DNA of 64,000 nt from JBDHWI01 sp964590135 (GCA_964590135.1 CAZPVX010000013.1:62001-126000); one strand, 5' to 3'; positions 35,113 through 45,180 are shown, numbered from the stretch's first letter. Numbers and translations are program-made. Notes: generated by a model not told the origin, from the letters alone.

Positions 35113-36035
35113 GTGCCACCATCACTTCCCCCGCGGCCGGCGCTCCAGCCGTGCCGGCCCCCTTCCAGCAGCCGCCGCGCCGCGTGTTGGTCGCGCGCTA
35201 CCTGCGACGCAACAAGAGCCTTGGCGTCGGCATCGCCATCGTGATCTTTCTGACGCTCTTCACGATCATCGGCTCCGTCACGATTGACACTGCCAAGAAG
35301 GCCTATCCGCTGGCGGTGAAGACGAAGCAGCCGCCCTCGGCGCAATTCCCACTCGGCACCGATTGGTATGGCCGCGACCTGTTGGCTGCCATGGTGCGCG
35401 GTTTGTGGCAGACTGCTGTGATCGGTTTCCTGGCCGGCGCAGCCGCCACCGCGCTGGGCGTGGTGCTGGGCTTCATCTCGGCTTACTACGGTGGCGCGGT
35501 TGACAAAACCATCACCGGCATCTGCCAGGTGTTGCAACCCATCCCGCCGTTCTTGATACAAGTCATCATCGCCGGCTCCATCGACAAGCGCTCTGTCACC
35601 ATCTACACCATGGCGCTCATCGTCTTTCTGCTGTCGTGGATGGGGCCGACGCTCGTCATCCGCGCGCAGGTGCTTTCGATGAAAGAGCGCATGTTTGTCA
35701 ATGTCGCCAAGCTCTCCGGCATGACCAACCTGGAGATCATCTTCAAGGAGTTGTTGCCCAACCTGCTGCCGTTTATCGCTGCCAGCTTCGTCACGGCAGT
35801 ATTTGGCGCCATCTTCGCCTCGTTCGGCCTCTCGGTGCTGGGTCTCGGCCCCATGCGCGAGCCGCTCATTGGCAACATCATCTACTATTCGTTGCAGCAA
35901 TCAGCTTTCTTCAACGGCTGGTGGTGGTGGCCGCTGTGGCCCATGCTCACGCTGATCCTGATCTTCAGCGCGCTCACCCTTATCAACATCGGCATGGATG
36001 AGATCGCGAACCCGCGCGTCCGGAGGACAGAATGA
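35109..36035 (+). CDS. ABC transporter permease, OppC/DppC-like
   Basis: A 308-residue inner-membrane subunit, partner of the upstream permease, overlapping it by 4 bp. The N-terminal cytoplasmic extension is Pro/Ala rich. The conserved entry FPLGTDWYGRDLLAAMVRG is typical of OppC, as is the EAA-like segment MFVNVAKLSGMTNLEIIFKELLPNLLP. Confidence 0.9.
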   Translation: MSATITSPAAGAPAVPAPFQQPPRRVLVARYLRRNKSLGVGIAIVIFLTLFTIIGSVTIDTAKKAYPLAVKTKQPPSAQFPLGTDWYGRDLLAAMVRGLWQTAVIGFLAGAAATALGVVLGFISAYYGGAVDKTITGICQVLQPIPPFLIQVIIAGSIDKRSVTIYTMALIVFLLSWMGPTLVIRAQVLSMKERMFVNVAKLSGMTNLEIIFKELLPNLLPFIAASFVTAVFGAIFASFGLSVLGLGPMREPLIGNIIYYSLQQSAFFNGWWWWPLWPMLTLILIFSALTLINIGMDEIANPRVRRTE

Positions 36036-37048
36036 CGCAAACCCAACAGCAGCCGGTGTTGCGGGTGATCGACCTGCAAGTGACGTATTACACCGATTCG
36101 GGCCGTGTGCGCGCGTTGGACGGCGCCAGTTTCACGCTCAACCCCGTCGAGAAGATGGGTTTGGTAGGTGAATCCGGCTCTGGCAAATCGACCATGGCGC
36201 TGGCGATGATGCGCATGATCAAGCCGCCAGGACGCATTGAGGGCGGCAAGGTCATCGTCGACGATGTCGATCTCACGCAACTCAGTGATAGCGATATGCG
36301 CAAGGCGCGCCTGAGCCGTATCAGCTACATCCCGCAGGGCGCGATGAACTCGCTCAACCCGGTGATGCGCATCGAAGCGCAGATGAAGGATGCGATCAAG
36401 GCGCACGTGTCGGATATGCCAGGCGCTGAAGTGCAACAGCGCATCGGCGAGGCGCTGGAATCAGTCGACCTCAGTCGCAGCGTGGCGCGCATGTATCCAC
36501 ATGAGCTATCGGGCGGCATGAAGCAGCGCGTGTGCATCGCCATCGGCATTTTGCTCAAGCCCAAGCTCATCATCGCAGACGAGCCGACCAGCGCGCTGGA
36601 CGTGGTGACGCAACGCCAGGTGATGGAGACGCTCGACCGCGTGCAGAAGCAACTCGGCGCGGCAATCATCCTGATCGGCCACGACATGGGGCTGATGGCG
36701 CAGTTCGTGGACAAGGTAGCGGTGATGTACGCCGGCCGGCTCACCGAGATCAGCACGGTGAAGCAGATGTTCACCACGCCGATGCATCCGTATGCGATAG
36801 CGCTGATCGACAGCCTGCCGACTTTGGAAAACAAGGGTGTGTTCAAGGGCATCCCCGGGCTTGCGCCGGCGTTGCTGCGCCTGCCGCCAGGTTGCGCCTT
36901 CCACCCGCGCTGCCCGTTCGCCATGGACATTTGCCGGACAGAAGTGCCGGCGCTCGAAGAGAAGGCCGGCCGGCTGGTGTCGTGCCACCTCTATGACAAG
37001 AATGGCAATCGCGTGCATCAGCCCGGCGAGGCGGTGCTACAACGGTGA
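36032..37048 (+). CDS. ABC transporter ATPase, OppD/DppD-like
   Basis: A 338-residue ATPase. Walker A is GESGSGKST, the signature LSGGMKQRV, Walker B LIIADEPTSALD, and the C-terminal OppD extension includes PPGCAFHPRCPFAMDIC, whose cysteines can hold an iron-sulfur cluster in several homologues. It overlaps the permease by 4 bp. Confidence 0.94.
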   Translation: MTQTQQQPVLRVIDLQVTYYTDSGRVRALDGASFTLNPVEKMGLVGESGSGKSTMALAMMRMIKPPGRIEGGKVIVDDVDLTQLSDSDMRKARLSRISYIPQGAMNSLNPVMRIEAQMKDAIKAHVSDMPGAEVQQRIGEALESVDLSRSVARMYPHELSGGMKQRVCIAIGILLKPKLIIADEPTSALDVVTQRQVMETLDRVQKQLGAAIILIGHDMGLMAQFVDKVAVMYAGRLTEISTVKQMFTTPMHPYAIALIDSLPTLENKGVFKGIPGLAPALLRLPPGCAFHPRCPFAMDICRTEVPALEEKAGRLVSCHLYDKNGNRVHQPGEAVLQR

Positions 37049-37060
37049 CCCTGATTCAAA

Positions 37061-38074
37061 ATGGCTCCACTCATTGAATTCCGCAACGTCACCAAGACGT
37101 ACACCAAAGGCTTGCTCTCGCGCACAGCCACCACTGCGCTGGATGACGTGTCGTTGCAGTTGGATGAAGCGCATCCCACCATCATGACGGTGGCCGGCGA
37201 GAGCGGCAGTGGCAAGACCACGCTGGCCATGCTGCTGCTCGGCTTCATTCCCCCCAGCACCGGCACAATCCTCTACAAGGGCAAGGACATTAGCAGGATG
37301 ACCAATGAAGAGCGCGTGACCTTTCGCAAGGAAGTGCAGGCGGTCTTCCAGGATCCCTTCGCGGTGTTCAACCCGTTCTACACGGTTGACCACCTGCTCA
37401 GTGTGCCGATTGAGAAGTTCAAATTGGCGACGAGCAAAGGTGAGGCGCGCAACCAGATGGAAGAGGCGCTGAACGCCGTCGGCCTGCGCCCTGAAGACAT
37501 CCTCGGCCGCTTCCCGCACCAGCTCTCTGGTGGCCAGCGCCAGCGCATCAACGTGGCGCGCGCGTTGCTGCTCAAGCCCAAGTTGATCGTGGCCGATGAA
37601 CCAGTGTCGATGGTCGATGCCTCGCTCCGCGCAACCATCCTGGAGAGCCTGCGCAAGCTCAACCGCGACTATGGCATCTCGATCATCTACATCACGCATG
37701 ACCTGACCACCGCGTTCCACGTCGCAAACAGCATCATCGTGCTGTATCGCGGCAGCGTGATGGAGGCCGGCAATGTGGATCGTGTGATCAAGGAGCCGCA
37801 GCATCCCTATACGCGCCTGCTCATCGACTCGATCCCGTGGCCCGACCTCAACCGCAAGTGGGGCCAGACCGAGATCATCGCGCGCGAGCAGGCCTATGGA
37901 CAGGCCGAGCGCGGCTGCAAGTTCACTTCGCGCTGCCCCTTCGTGATGGATAAATGCCGGCAGGCGCCGCCGCCGCTCTACAAAATCAACGAGGATCGTG
38001 TGGCAACGTGCTATCTCTACGACCAGCAGCCGACGATTGCGCGCGAGAAACTCTCCGAGATGCTGCCGGTGTAG
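37061..38074 (+). CDS. ABC transporter ATPase, OppF/DppF-like
   Basis: A 337-residue second ATPase forming a heterodimer with the preceding one. Walker A GESGSGKTT, signature LSGGQRQRI, Walker B LIVADEPVSMVD, and C-terminal CKFTSRCPFVMDKC. It closes the operon, ended by a strong terminator at 38120. Confidence 0.94.
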   Translation: MAPLIEFRNVTKTYTKGLLSRTATTALDDVSLQLDEAHPTIMTVAGESGSGKTTLAMLLLGFIPPSTGTILYKGKDISRMTNEERVTFRKEVQAVFQDPFAVFNPFYTVDHLLSVPIEKFKLATSKGEARNQMEEALNAVGLRPEDILGRFPHQLSGGQRQRINVARALLLKPKLIVADEPVSMVDASLRATILESLRKLNRDYGISIIYITHDLTTAFHVANSIIVLYRGSVMEAGNVDRVIKEPQHPYTRLLIDSIPWPDLNRKWGQTEIIAREQAYGQAERGCKFTSRCPFVMDKCRQAPPPLYKINEDRVATCYLYDQQPTIAREKLSEMLPV

Positions 38075-38119
38075 AAGATTTACGGCACAGGCGCAAAAAT
38101 CACTGTGTTTATGCGCAAA

Positions 38120-38164
38120 AGAAGCGAGCAAGGAGTATTGACTCCTTGCTCGCTTCTCTTTTTG
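38120..38164 (+). terminator. Strong intrinsic terminator of the ABC operon
   Basis: AGAAGCGAGCAAGGAGT with its exact 17-base complement around a 4-base loop, then CTTTTTG. Confidence 0.92.
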
Positions 38165-38261
38165 CTTTCGGCGCCTTGCGCTGTTTGAGAGACAAGCTCG
38201 CCAGACTTGCCTCAGAAACTTCTTCCTCTCAACTTTCTTTGCGGCAAAGCCGCAAAGCCGT

Positions 38262-39440
38262 TCAACTCAGGTTTTCGAAGATGCCGGCAGCGCCCATGCC
38301 GCCACCGATGCACATGGTGACCATGCCATAGCGCGCATTGCGCCGGCGCATCTCGCCCAGCAGCGTCACCGTCAGCCGCGCGCCGCTGCATCCCAATGGG
38401 TGGCCGAGCGCGATTGCACCGCCGTTCACGTTCACCTTGTTCACATCCATCTCCATGCCGCGAATGACTGCCAGCGCTTGCGCCGCAAAGGCTTCGTTCA
38501 ACTCAATCAGGTCGATCTGGTCGAGCGACAGGCCGGCGAGCGCAAGCGCCTTCGGCACCGCTGCGATCGGGCCGATGCCCATCACCTCGGGCGGCACGCC
38601 CGCCACTGCGTAGCTCACAAAGCGCGCCAGGGGTTGAAGGCCAAGTTGTGCGGCTTTCTCGCGCTGCATCACCACAACTGCTGCCGCTCCATCACTCGTT
38701 TGCGAGGCATTGCCGGCGGTCACTGTGCCACCTGCCGCAAACACCGGCTTCAACTTGTCCAACGCTTCGGACGAGGTGTCGCGCCGCACACCCTCGTCCC
38801 TGTCAAAGGTGAAGGTTGTTGTGGCCGGCTTCTGCCCATCGAACTGCGTCACACGCACTTCCATCGGCGCGATCTCTTCGCCGAGCCTGCCGGCATCGGC
38901 AGCTGCTGCCGCCAGTTGATGTGAGCGCAGCGCGAAGGTGTCTTGATCTGCCCGCGAGACGCTGTATTGTTTCGCCACCTGTTCGGCGGTCAGACCCATC
39001 GGCATGTAAACCTCTGGGTTCACATCGACCAGATCTGGGTTGGGCGAGAAGAAATTGCCCGACATCGGCACCAGGCTCATGCTCTCTGCGCCGCCGGCGA
39101 GGATCACCTCGCCTTGACCGGCCATGATCTGGTGGGCAGCCATGACGATGCTCTGCAGACCAGATGCGCAGAAGCGATTGATGGTTTGGGCCGGCACGGT
39201 GTTTGGCAGGCCTGCGCGCAATGCTGACAGCCGCGCCACGTTCAAGCCCTGCTCGGCTTCGGGCATGGCGCAGCCCAGGATTACATCGTCGATCTCATTC
39301 GGGTCGAGGTCGCCGGCGCGCGCCATTGCTGCGCGCAAGGCGACAGCGGCCATCTCATCGGTGCGGGTGGTGCGCAGGCTGCCGCGGCCGGCCTTGCCCA
39401 CTGCCGTCCTGGCTCCGCTCACAATCACAGCTTCAAACAT
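38262..39440 (-). CDS. Acetyl-CoA acyltransferase (thiolase)
   Basis: A 392-residue thiolase that performs the last step of beta-oxidation, cleaving 3-ketoacyl-CoA with CoA. The nucleophilic Cys is in INRFCASGLQS, the oxyanion and His regions are GGAESMS and NVNGGAIALGHPLGCSGAR, and the second Cys is in CIGGGMGAAGIFE. AGGAGGGAG lies 2 bases before the ATG. It is the last gene of the beta-oxidation operon. Confidence 0.94.
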   Translation of the reverse strand: MFEAVIVSGARTAVGKAGRGSLRTTRTDEMAAVALRAAMARAGDLDPNEIDDVILGCAMPEAEQGLNVARLSALRAGLPNTVPAQTINRFCASGLQSIVMAAHQIMAGQGEVILAGGAESMSLVPMSGNFFSPNPDLVDVNPEVYMPMGLTAEQVAKQYSVSRADQDTFALRSHQLAAAAADAGRLGEEIAPMEVRVTQFDGQKPATTTFTFDRDEGVRRDTSSEALDKLKPVFAAGGTVTAGNASQTSDGAAAVVVMQREKAAQLGLQPLARFVSYAVAGVPPEVMGIGPIAAVPKALALAGLSLDQIDLIELNEAFAAQALAVIRGMEMDVNKVNVNGGAIALGHPLGCSGARLTVTLLGEMRRRNARYGMVTMCIGGGMGAAGIFENLS

Positions 39441-39449
39441 CGCTCCCTC

Positions 39450-41828
39450 CTAATTCCTCAGCGGCTTGGCATATTTCAGCATATGGGTGATGCGTTCCTG
39501 CGTCTTGGTCTCACCCAGCAGCGAGCAAAATGCCTCGCGCTCAAGGTCGAGGATGTACTGCTCGGTCACCCATTGCGGCGCAGACAAATCGCCGCCGCAC
39601 AGCACATGCGCCAGCTTGTTTGCCATCAGGGCATCATGCGCGCTGATGTGCTTGCCCCAACGCAAACTTTGAACCGCCAGCTCCAGAGCTGCCTTGCCGC
39701 GCCGGCCCAGCGCATACACCGGAGCGGCGTTGCGATCCGGCGGCATATAGCCCATCTCGCTCAGGTGGATCACCTCGGCCTTTGCCGCGCCGATCAGCGC
39801 GTCGTCGTTCATCACGATTGTGTCGCATGGTGAAAGGAAGCCGCGCTCGCGGGCGATCACCGCGCTCTCGCTTACTTTGGCGTAGGCAATAGTCTCGAAG
39901 ACTTGCTGCAGATAGCCGAGCGGATCGACGCGCTCGCTGGTCATGTGCGGCGAGATGACGCGGCGCAACAACTCCTTGCAGCCGCCGCCGGCGGGGATGA
40001 CGCCTACGCCGAACTCGACCAGGCCGATGTAGGTTTCAGCGCTGGCGATTGCGCGCGCGCCGGCCATCGCCACCTCAGCCCCGCCGCCCAGCACACGCTG
40101 GCGCGGCACGGTCACCACCGGCTTGCCGGCAAAGCGAAAGCGCATCAGGAAGTCCTGCAAGTTCTTCACTGCGCCGTCGATGCTGTTCGGATCGCCGGTT
40201 GCCACTGCCATCAGGAACATGCCGATGTTCGCGCCGAGACAGAAATCCTTGCCCTGATTGCCGACCACCATGCCGCGCCACTCGTCGCGCTCCAGCAAGT
40301 CCAGCGCCTCGTTGGCGAGGTCATCGATGTAGTTGTCGAGTGTGTTGCCCTTCGAGTGAAATTCCAGGCCCAGCACGCCGTCGCCGAGGTCGTGGATGCT
40401 GGCTGAGACATTGCGGCGCAACTCGCGCGCTGTGCCGGCGTTCTCGCTCAGTACGAGGTGAAAGGGCGGGCGGCGCAATGCGGCAAAGCTGCGATCCGTG
40501 AAGGGTTGATACACGCTCACCACGCGCCCATCGTTTTTGCGGTAGAACGACTCCGCGCCGGCGGCCAGCATGTCATCCACCCACTGCGGCACTTCGATGC
40601 CGCGCTCACGCATCATCTCGCGCCCGCGCCGGACGCCGATGGCATCCCACTGCTCAAACGGCCCCATCTCGGCGCCGAAGCCCCAGCGCATCGCATTGTC
40701 GATCTCGTCGATGTGGTCGGCGATCTCTGGGACGCGCCGCGCGGCATACGCCCAGATCGGCAGCGACGTTTCGATGATGAATGCGCCGCCGCGCTCATCG
40801 GCAAAGCGATCAAAGATCGCGCGCAGGCGTTCGGCCAGCGGCAGGTCTTTGGTCTCGCCAATCATGTCGAAGCGCGGTTTTGTGGCCGGCTCGTAATGCA
40901 TCGTCTGCAGGTTGAGCGCGTGAAACTCGCTGCTGCCGTCGGCGGCCTTGACGCGCTTGTAAAAACCAGCGCCGGTCTTGTTGCCAAGCGCCTTTTGCGC
41001 GATCAGCTTTTGCATCACCTCCGGCACGCTGAATACGTGGCGCATTTCGTCATCTGGCGCAAGCTCGTGCAAGTTATTCACCACATGCGCCATCACATCG
41101 AGGCCGACGAGGTCGGCCAGCCGGAATGTGCCAGTCTTCGGGTTGCCAACGATCGGGCCGGTCAGCGCATCCACCTCTTCGATCGTGTAGCCATTTTCGA
41201 TGGCAGCTGCGGTGCGCCATTGCCCGACAAATGCGCCGATGCGATTGGCGATGAAGTTGGGCGTGTCCTTCGCCACGACCACGCCCTTGCCGAGGCGCCT
41301 TGCGCCAAAACCCTGCATGAATGCGACCACTTCCGGCAGCGTGTCGCTGGTGGGGATGATCTCCAGCAGTTTCAGATAGCGCGGTGGGTTGAAGAAGTGC
41401 GTGCCCAGAAAGTGCTGCTTGAAATCAGCGCTGCGGTCTTCGGCGATGGCGTGGATGGGGATGCCGCTGGTGTTTGACGATACGATGCTGCCGGCTCTCC
41501 GCGCAGCGTCCACGCGCGCCATCAACTCGCGCTTTGGCTGCAATTGCTCGACGACCACTTCGATGATCCAGTCGGCCTTGCTCACCGCGTCGAAGTTGTC
41601 TTCGAGATTGCCGAGCGTGACGCGCCTGGCGTCGTCAGGATGAAACAGCGCAGCCGGACTGGCTTTCAGTTGCCGCTCCCAGAGCGACTTGACCAGCGCG
41701 TTGCGATCCTTGCCCTCGCGGCTCGGCAGGTCGAGCAGGGTGACAGGCAGGCCGGCGCTCGCCAGCAACGCCGCAATCCCGCCGCCCATCGTTCCGGCTC
41801 CAATCACGACGGCGTGTTGAATTTTCAT
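39450..41828 (-). CDS. 3-hydroxyacyl-CoA dehydrogenase / enoyl-CoA hydratase (FadN-like)
   Basis: A 792-residue bifunctional beta-oxidation enzyme. The N-terminal half is the NAD-dependent dehydrogenase (VVIGAGTMGGGIAALLASAGL, SNTSGIPI, GTHFFNPPRYLKLLEII); the C-terminal half is an enoyl-CoA hydratase/isomerase (NTLDNYIDDLANEALDLLE, LGANIGMFL, RVLGGGAEVAMAG). This order (dehydrogenase first) is that of Bacillus FadN rather than E. coli FadB. The ATG at 41828 follows GAGGAGG; an in-frame GTG at 41840 abuts the previous gene and is not used. Confidence 0.93.
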   Translation of the reverse strand: MKIQHAVVIGAGTMGGGIAALLASAGLPVTLLDLPSREGKDRNALVKSLWERQLKASPAALFHPDDARRVTLGNLEDNFDAVSKADWIIEVVVEQLQPKRELMARVDAARRAGSIVSSNTSGIPIHAIAEDRSADFKQHFLGTHFFNPPRYLKLLEIIPTSDTLPEVVAFMQGFGARRLGKGVVVAKDTPNFIANRIGAFVGQWRTAAAIENGYTIEEVDALTGPIVGNPKTGTFRLADLVGLDVMAHVVNNLHELAPDDEMRHVFSVPEVMQKLIAQKALGNKTGAGFYKRVKAADGSSEFHALNLQTMHYEPATKPRFDMIGETKDLPLAERLRAIFDRFADERGGAFIIETSLPIWAYAARRVPEIADHIDEIDNAMRWGFGAEMGPFEQWDAIGVRRGREMMRERGIEVPQWVDDMLAAGAESFYRKNDGRVVSVYQPFTDRSFAALRRPPFHLVLSENAGTARELRRNVSASIHDLGDGVLGLEFHSKGNTLDNYIDDLANEALDLLERDEWRGMVVGNQGKDFCLGANIGMFLMAVATGDPNSIDGAVKNLQDFLMRFRFAGKPVVTVPRQRVLGGGAEVAMAGARAIASAETYIGLVEFGVGVIPAGGGCKELLRRVISPHMTSERVDPLGYLQQVFETIAYAKVSESAVIARERGFLSPCDTIVMNDDALIGAAKAEVIHLSEMGYMPPDRNAAPVYALGRRGKAALELAVQSLRWGKHISAHDALMANKLAHVLCGGDLSAPQWVTEQYILDLEREAFCSLLGETKTQERITHMLKYAKPLRN

Positions 41829-41840
41829 AAGCCTCCTCAC

Positions 41841-43097
41841 TCAAACGAATGCCTGCAGGCCTGTGATCTCGCGCCCAACGACGAGCGTGTTGATCTCGCT
41901 CGTGCCCTCATACGAATACACAGCCTCCATATCGGCGAAGTGGCGCATGACGTTGTTCTCCAGCAGAATGCCATTGCCGCCGTGAATCTCGCGTGCCAGC
42001 GCCACAATCTGGCGCGCTTTGGCCGCATTGTTCAATTTGGCCAGCGCAGCCTGGCCGTCGCTGAGTTTGCCGCTCTCGCTCAGCCGGCTCAGATGCGCGG
42101 TGGTGATCTTCATGCACTCCAGATCCGCCAGCATGCGCACGAGCTTGTCTTGCACAAGTTGAAAGCCGGCGATGGGCCGGCCAAACTGCTGGCGTCTCTT
42201 CGCATAGCTCAGTGCAAACTCATAGGCTGCCTGCGCGTGGCCGATGGCCGACCACGCCACCCCAAGCCGCGTGGCGCGCAGCACCGCTGCCGTGTCGCGG
42301 AACGAGTTGGCCTTTTCAAGGCGGTTGCCCGCTGGGATCACGCAGTTTTCAAGTTTGATATCGGCATTTGGCAGCGCGCGCAATGCAACCTTGCCCTTGA
42401 TCTTTGCCGGCGAAAAGCCAGGCGTGCCTTTCTCGACGAGGAAGCCGCCGACCTGGCCGGTCTGATCGTCCTGCGCCCAGATCACCGTCACATCGGCGAA
42501 GGTCGCGCCGCCGATCCAGCGCTTCGCGCCATTCAGCACGTAGGTGTCGCCGACCCGCTTTGCGGTGGTCTGAATGTGCGAGGCGTCGCTGCCGATGTGC
42601 GGTTCGGTCAGGCCGAATGAGCAGAACGCCTCAAGCCTTGCCAGTTTCGGTAGCCAATGTTGCTTCTGTGTCTCGCTGCCGCACATGGCGATGCTCATCA
42701 TGCCGAGGCCGCTGGTCACGCCAAACATCGTGCCGACGGAGCCGTCGCCGCGCGTGAGTTCGAACTGCACCAGGCCGGTGGCGAGCGGCGAGAAACCCGG
42801 GCAACCATAGCCTTGAATCGAGCCGCCGGCGATGTTCAATTGCGCCAGCTTTTGCAGCAGGAACATCGGCGTCTCATCACGCTCCCAGTAGTCGTTGATC
42901 ACCGGCAGCACCTCGGCTTCGACAAAGGCGCGCACCTTGTCGCGCACGGCGCGCTCCTCTGGCCGCAAGAGCGAGTCGAAGTCGTAGTAGTCGAGGGCTT
43001 TGTCGATCGCCGGCTTGGGTTGCGGGGCAGGCTGCGCGGACGCCGGCGCGACCTGCCCATCGCCTGCCTTTGGCGCGAAAGGTTGCTTGAACTTCAT
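41841..43097 (-). CDS. Acyl-CoA dehydrogenase
   Basis: A 418-residue flavoprotein of the acyl-CoA dehydrogenase family, closest in style to glutaryl-CoA/short-chain types. FAD and substrate motifs are CSFGLTEPHIGSDASHIQTTAKR and YVLNGAKRWIGG; the catalytic Glu is in YSYEGTSEINTLVVGREITG. An N-terminal Ala/Pro extension precedes the domain. GGAGG precedes the ATG. It is the first gene of the minus-strand beta-oxidation operon. Confidence 0.93.
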   Translation of the reverse strand: MKFKQPFAPKAGDGQVAPASAQPAPQPKPAIDKALDYYDFDSLLRPEERAVRDKVRAFVEAEVLPVINDYWERDETPMFLLQKLAQLNIAGGSIQGYGCPGFSPLATGLVQFELTRGDGSVGTMFGVTSGLGMMSIAMCGSETQKQHWLPKLARLEAFCSFGLTEPHIGSDASHIQTTAKRVGDTYVLNGAKRWIGGATFADVTVIWAQDDQTGQVGGFLVEKGTPGFSPAKIKGKVALRALPNADIKLENCVIPAGNRLEKANSFRDTAAVLRATRLGVAWSAIGHAQAAYEFALSYAKRRQQFGRPIAGFQLVQDKLVRMLADLECMKITTAHLSRLSESGKLSDGQAALAKLNNAAKARQIVALAREIHGGNGILLENNVMRHFADMEAVYSYEGTSEINTLVVGREITGLQAFV

Positions 43098-43233
43098 GGT
43101 TCCTCCAGAACAGAATCATTGAGCGACTGTCGCGTTGCCCAATCGCTCGGTTCATTTATTTGCAGCGTGCCAGGTGGTGAGCGGTCTTCGCCGGCCCCGC
43201 CTTCATGGGCGGTGATGCATCCACCTTGGATAG

Positions 43234-43239
43234 ATTCTA
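43234..43239 (-). promoter_or_regulatory. Candidate -10 box of the beta-oxidation operon
   Basis: TAGAAT on the minus strand in the 183-bp gap between the N-acetyltransferase and acyl-CoA dehydrogenase genes. No -35 box is clear. The remainder of the gap shows nothing definite. Confidence 0.3.
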
Positions 43240-43280
43240 TATTCGCGCTGCTTGTTGCGCCTTCGCCGCATCCGCCAATG

Positions 43281-44093
43281 CTAGGTTTGGTTGGCGCGCA
43301 GCCAGGCCTGATGGCCGGCTTGCACACGCGGCCAAAGCCGGTCAAGCTCGATGCCGAGATCTAGGTCGAATTGATCGCGCAAGACGGCGCGATAGTCATG
43401 GATGTCTTCAATCGTGCGCGATTGCACAGCGCCTGGTGACACTGTTTGCAGCACGCAGCCACGCAGGGTGAAGTAGCCCGCCGGCGTGAAGCGATGGCAC
43501 ACCGTCATGCGCACAAAGCCGCTCTCTGGCGACGTTTGCAGCCATGCGCATCGCTCGACGAACTCGTCGATGCGGCGTGGTGCAACGCTGAATTCGTAGC
43601 CGGCCCCGCCGAATGCGTGATTGTGGAACACCCAACATCCGCCTTCACGCGCGAGTCGAAAGCGAAACCCGTTCTGCACATGCTCACCCTCGACCAGCGG
43701 CAGCGGATCGAGGAAGGCGTTGCCGAAGCCGACGTCCGCCACGTATATCTGATCGAGCTTGACCAGCAGCACGAGATGATCGTCCCTCGCCGAACTACGC
43801 ATGCGGCCATGAGTGACCGTGCTGCCCACCAATTGCACCTCGAAGCCGATTTCGCGCAAGGCCCATGCCAGCAAGCCGTTCATCTCGAAGCACCAGCCGC
43901 CGCGCCGGCGGTGCACGATCTTGTCGTAGATCGTCTCAATCTCCAGAGAGAGCGACCGGCCGAGATGGATGTCGAGGTTTTCGTAGGAGATGGCGAGCAG
44001 ATGAGCGCGATGCACGTCGCGTAGCACGGCGTACGTCGGCTCTGCCGGGCCGGCGTAGCGGATGCGGCAAAGATAGTCGGAGAGATGCATCAT
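43281..44093 (-). CDS. nat: Arylamine N-acetyltransferase (NAT)
   Basis: A 270-residue NAT family enzyme that transfers acetyl groups from acetyl-CoA to arylamines or hydrazines. The catalytic triad is visible: Cys in RRRGGWCFEMNGLL, His in DDHLVLLV and Asp in YVADVGFGN. Its start overlaps the upstream LLM-class oxidoreductase by 4 bp. Mycobacterial nat lies in a sterol-degradation operon; the physiological role here is open. Confidence 0.91.
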   Translation of the reverse strand: MMHLSDYLCRIRYAGPAEPTYAVLRDVHRAHLLAISYENLDIHLGRSLSLEIETIYDKIVHRRRGGWCFEMNGLLAWALREIGFEVQLVGSTVTHGRMRSSARDDHLVLLVKLDQIYVADVGFGNAFLDPLPLVEGEHVQNGFRFRLAREGGCWVFHNHAFGGAGYEFSVAPRRIDEFVERCAWLQTSPESGFVRMTVCHRFTPAGYFTLRGCVLQTVSPGAVQSRTIEDIHDYRAVLRDQFDLDLGIELDRLWPRVQAGHQAWLRANQT

Positions 44094-45115
44094 GTCATTG
44101 ATCTCTCGCGAAATTCCTGCACGGTCATCTTTGCCACATCGTCCGGCAATTCAAAGTAATACGCGATGCGGTCGAGCAGACCATCGTAGCGGCGCAGCAA
44201 CATGGCTGGCAACTTCGCCCACTCGCCTTCCACCGCAAATTCAGCCAGCATCGCATCGGTAATGAGCGCCGGCATCTCCTGCCACCGGCCACGTGCTGCC
44301 AGCGTCGACAGTTGCGCGGCAATCGGCATCCAGCCATGCAATTCGAACACGGGGTGATAACTGGGCGTGCTGGCGTAGAACGAAACCTGCTGCCGCACCA
44401 ACTCGCGATTGCGCCGGCGCTCTTCCTCCGTGTCACCTCCAATGACGAAGACGCTCGACGCAAGTTGAAGGTCACCGCGCGATCGTTCGCCCTTGCGTAG
44501 CCCCCGCTCGATGTTCGGCAGGATGAACTCGGCAAGATATTTTGGCGTGTGAAAGGGATGCACATGGAAGCCCTCGCACAGTTCGCCGGCGAGCTGGCAA
44601 AGTTGCGCGTTGACGCCGGCGATGAAGATCGGGATGCGCGGCTGCGCAAGCGGCCCCGGATTGAAGAAAGGCGCCATCAGCGTGAGTTTGAAAAACTCGC
44701 CGCGGAAGTTCAGCTTCTCGCCGCTTTGCCAGCACTGCCACAGCGCGCGGATTGCCAGGATGTACTCGCGCAACCGCGCTGCCGGCTGATCCCACGGTAT
44801 GCCGAAGCGCCGCTCGATATGCGCCTTCACCTGCGTGCCGAGACCAAGCACAAACCGCCCGCCGCTCAGCTTCTGCAAATCCCAGGCGTTGTGCGCGATC
44901 ACGGTGGGGCTGCGCGCAAACACGACAGCAATCGCGGTGCCAAGCTGGATGCGCTCGGTGTGTTCGGCGGCCAGCGCGAGTGGCAGGAAGGGATCGTGCT
45001 GCGTCTCGCTTGACCACAGCGCGTCGAAGCCGGCAGCCTCTGCGCGCTTTGCCACGTCGATGATGCGATGCAAATCGCCGGCGCTGCCCACCCCAAAACC
45101 CATGTCTATTTTCAT
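44090..45115 (-). CDS. LLM-class F420-dependent-type oxidoreductase
   Basis: A 341-residue luciferase-like TIM barrel. GFGVGSAGDLHRIIDVAKRAEAAGFDALW at the N-terminus and GRFVLGLGTQVKAHIERRFGIPWD are hallmarks of F420-dependent members. Cofactor F420 is usual in Chloroflexota, but FMN use cannot be excluded from sequence alone. It is divergent from fadD with a shared regulatory gap and coupled to nat. Confidence 0.83.
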   Translation of the reverse strand: MKIDMGFGVGSAGDLHRIIDVAKRAEAAGFDALWSSETQHDPFLPLALAAEHTERIQLGTAIAVVFARSPTVIAHNAWDLQKLSGGRFVLGLGTQVKAHIERRFGIPWDQPAARLREYILAIRALWQCWQSGEKLNFRGEFFKLTLMAPFFNPGPLAQPRIPIFIAGVNAQLCQLAGELCEGFHVHPFHTPKYLAEFILPNIERGLRKGERSRGDLQLASSVFVIGGDTEEERRRNRELVRQQVSFYASTPSYHPVFELHGWMPIAAQLSTLAARGRWQEMPALITDAMLAEFAVEGEWAKLPAMLLRRYDGLLDRIAYYFELPDDVAKMTVQEFRERSMT

Positions 45116-45180
45116 GACTTCACTCGCAAGACCACTTTGACCGCGATGCGTTTTCTTGCGCGCTTTTGACGCACAAACAG

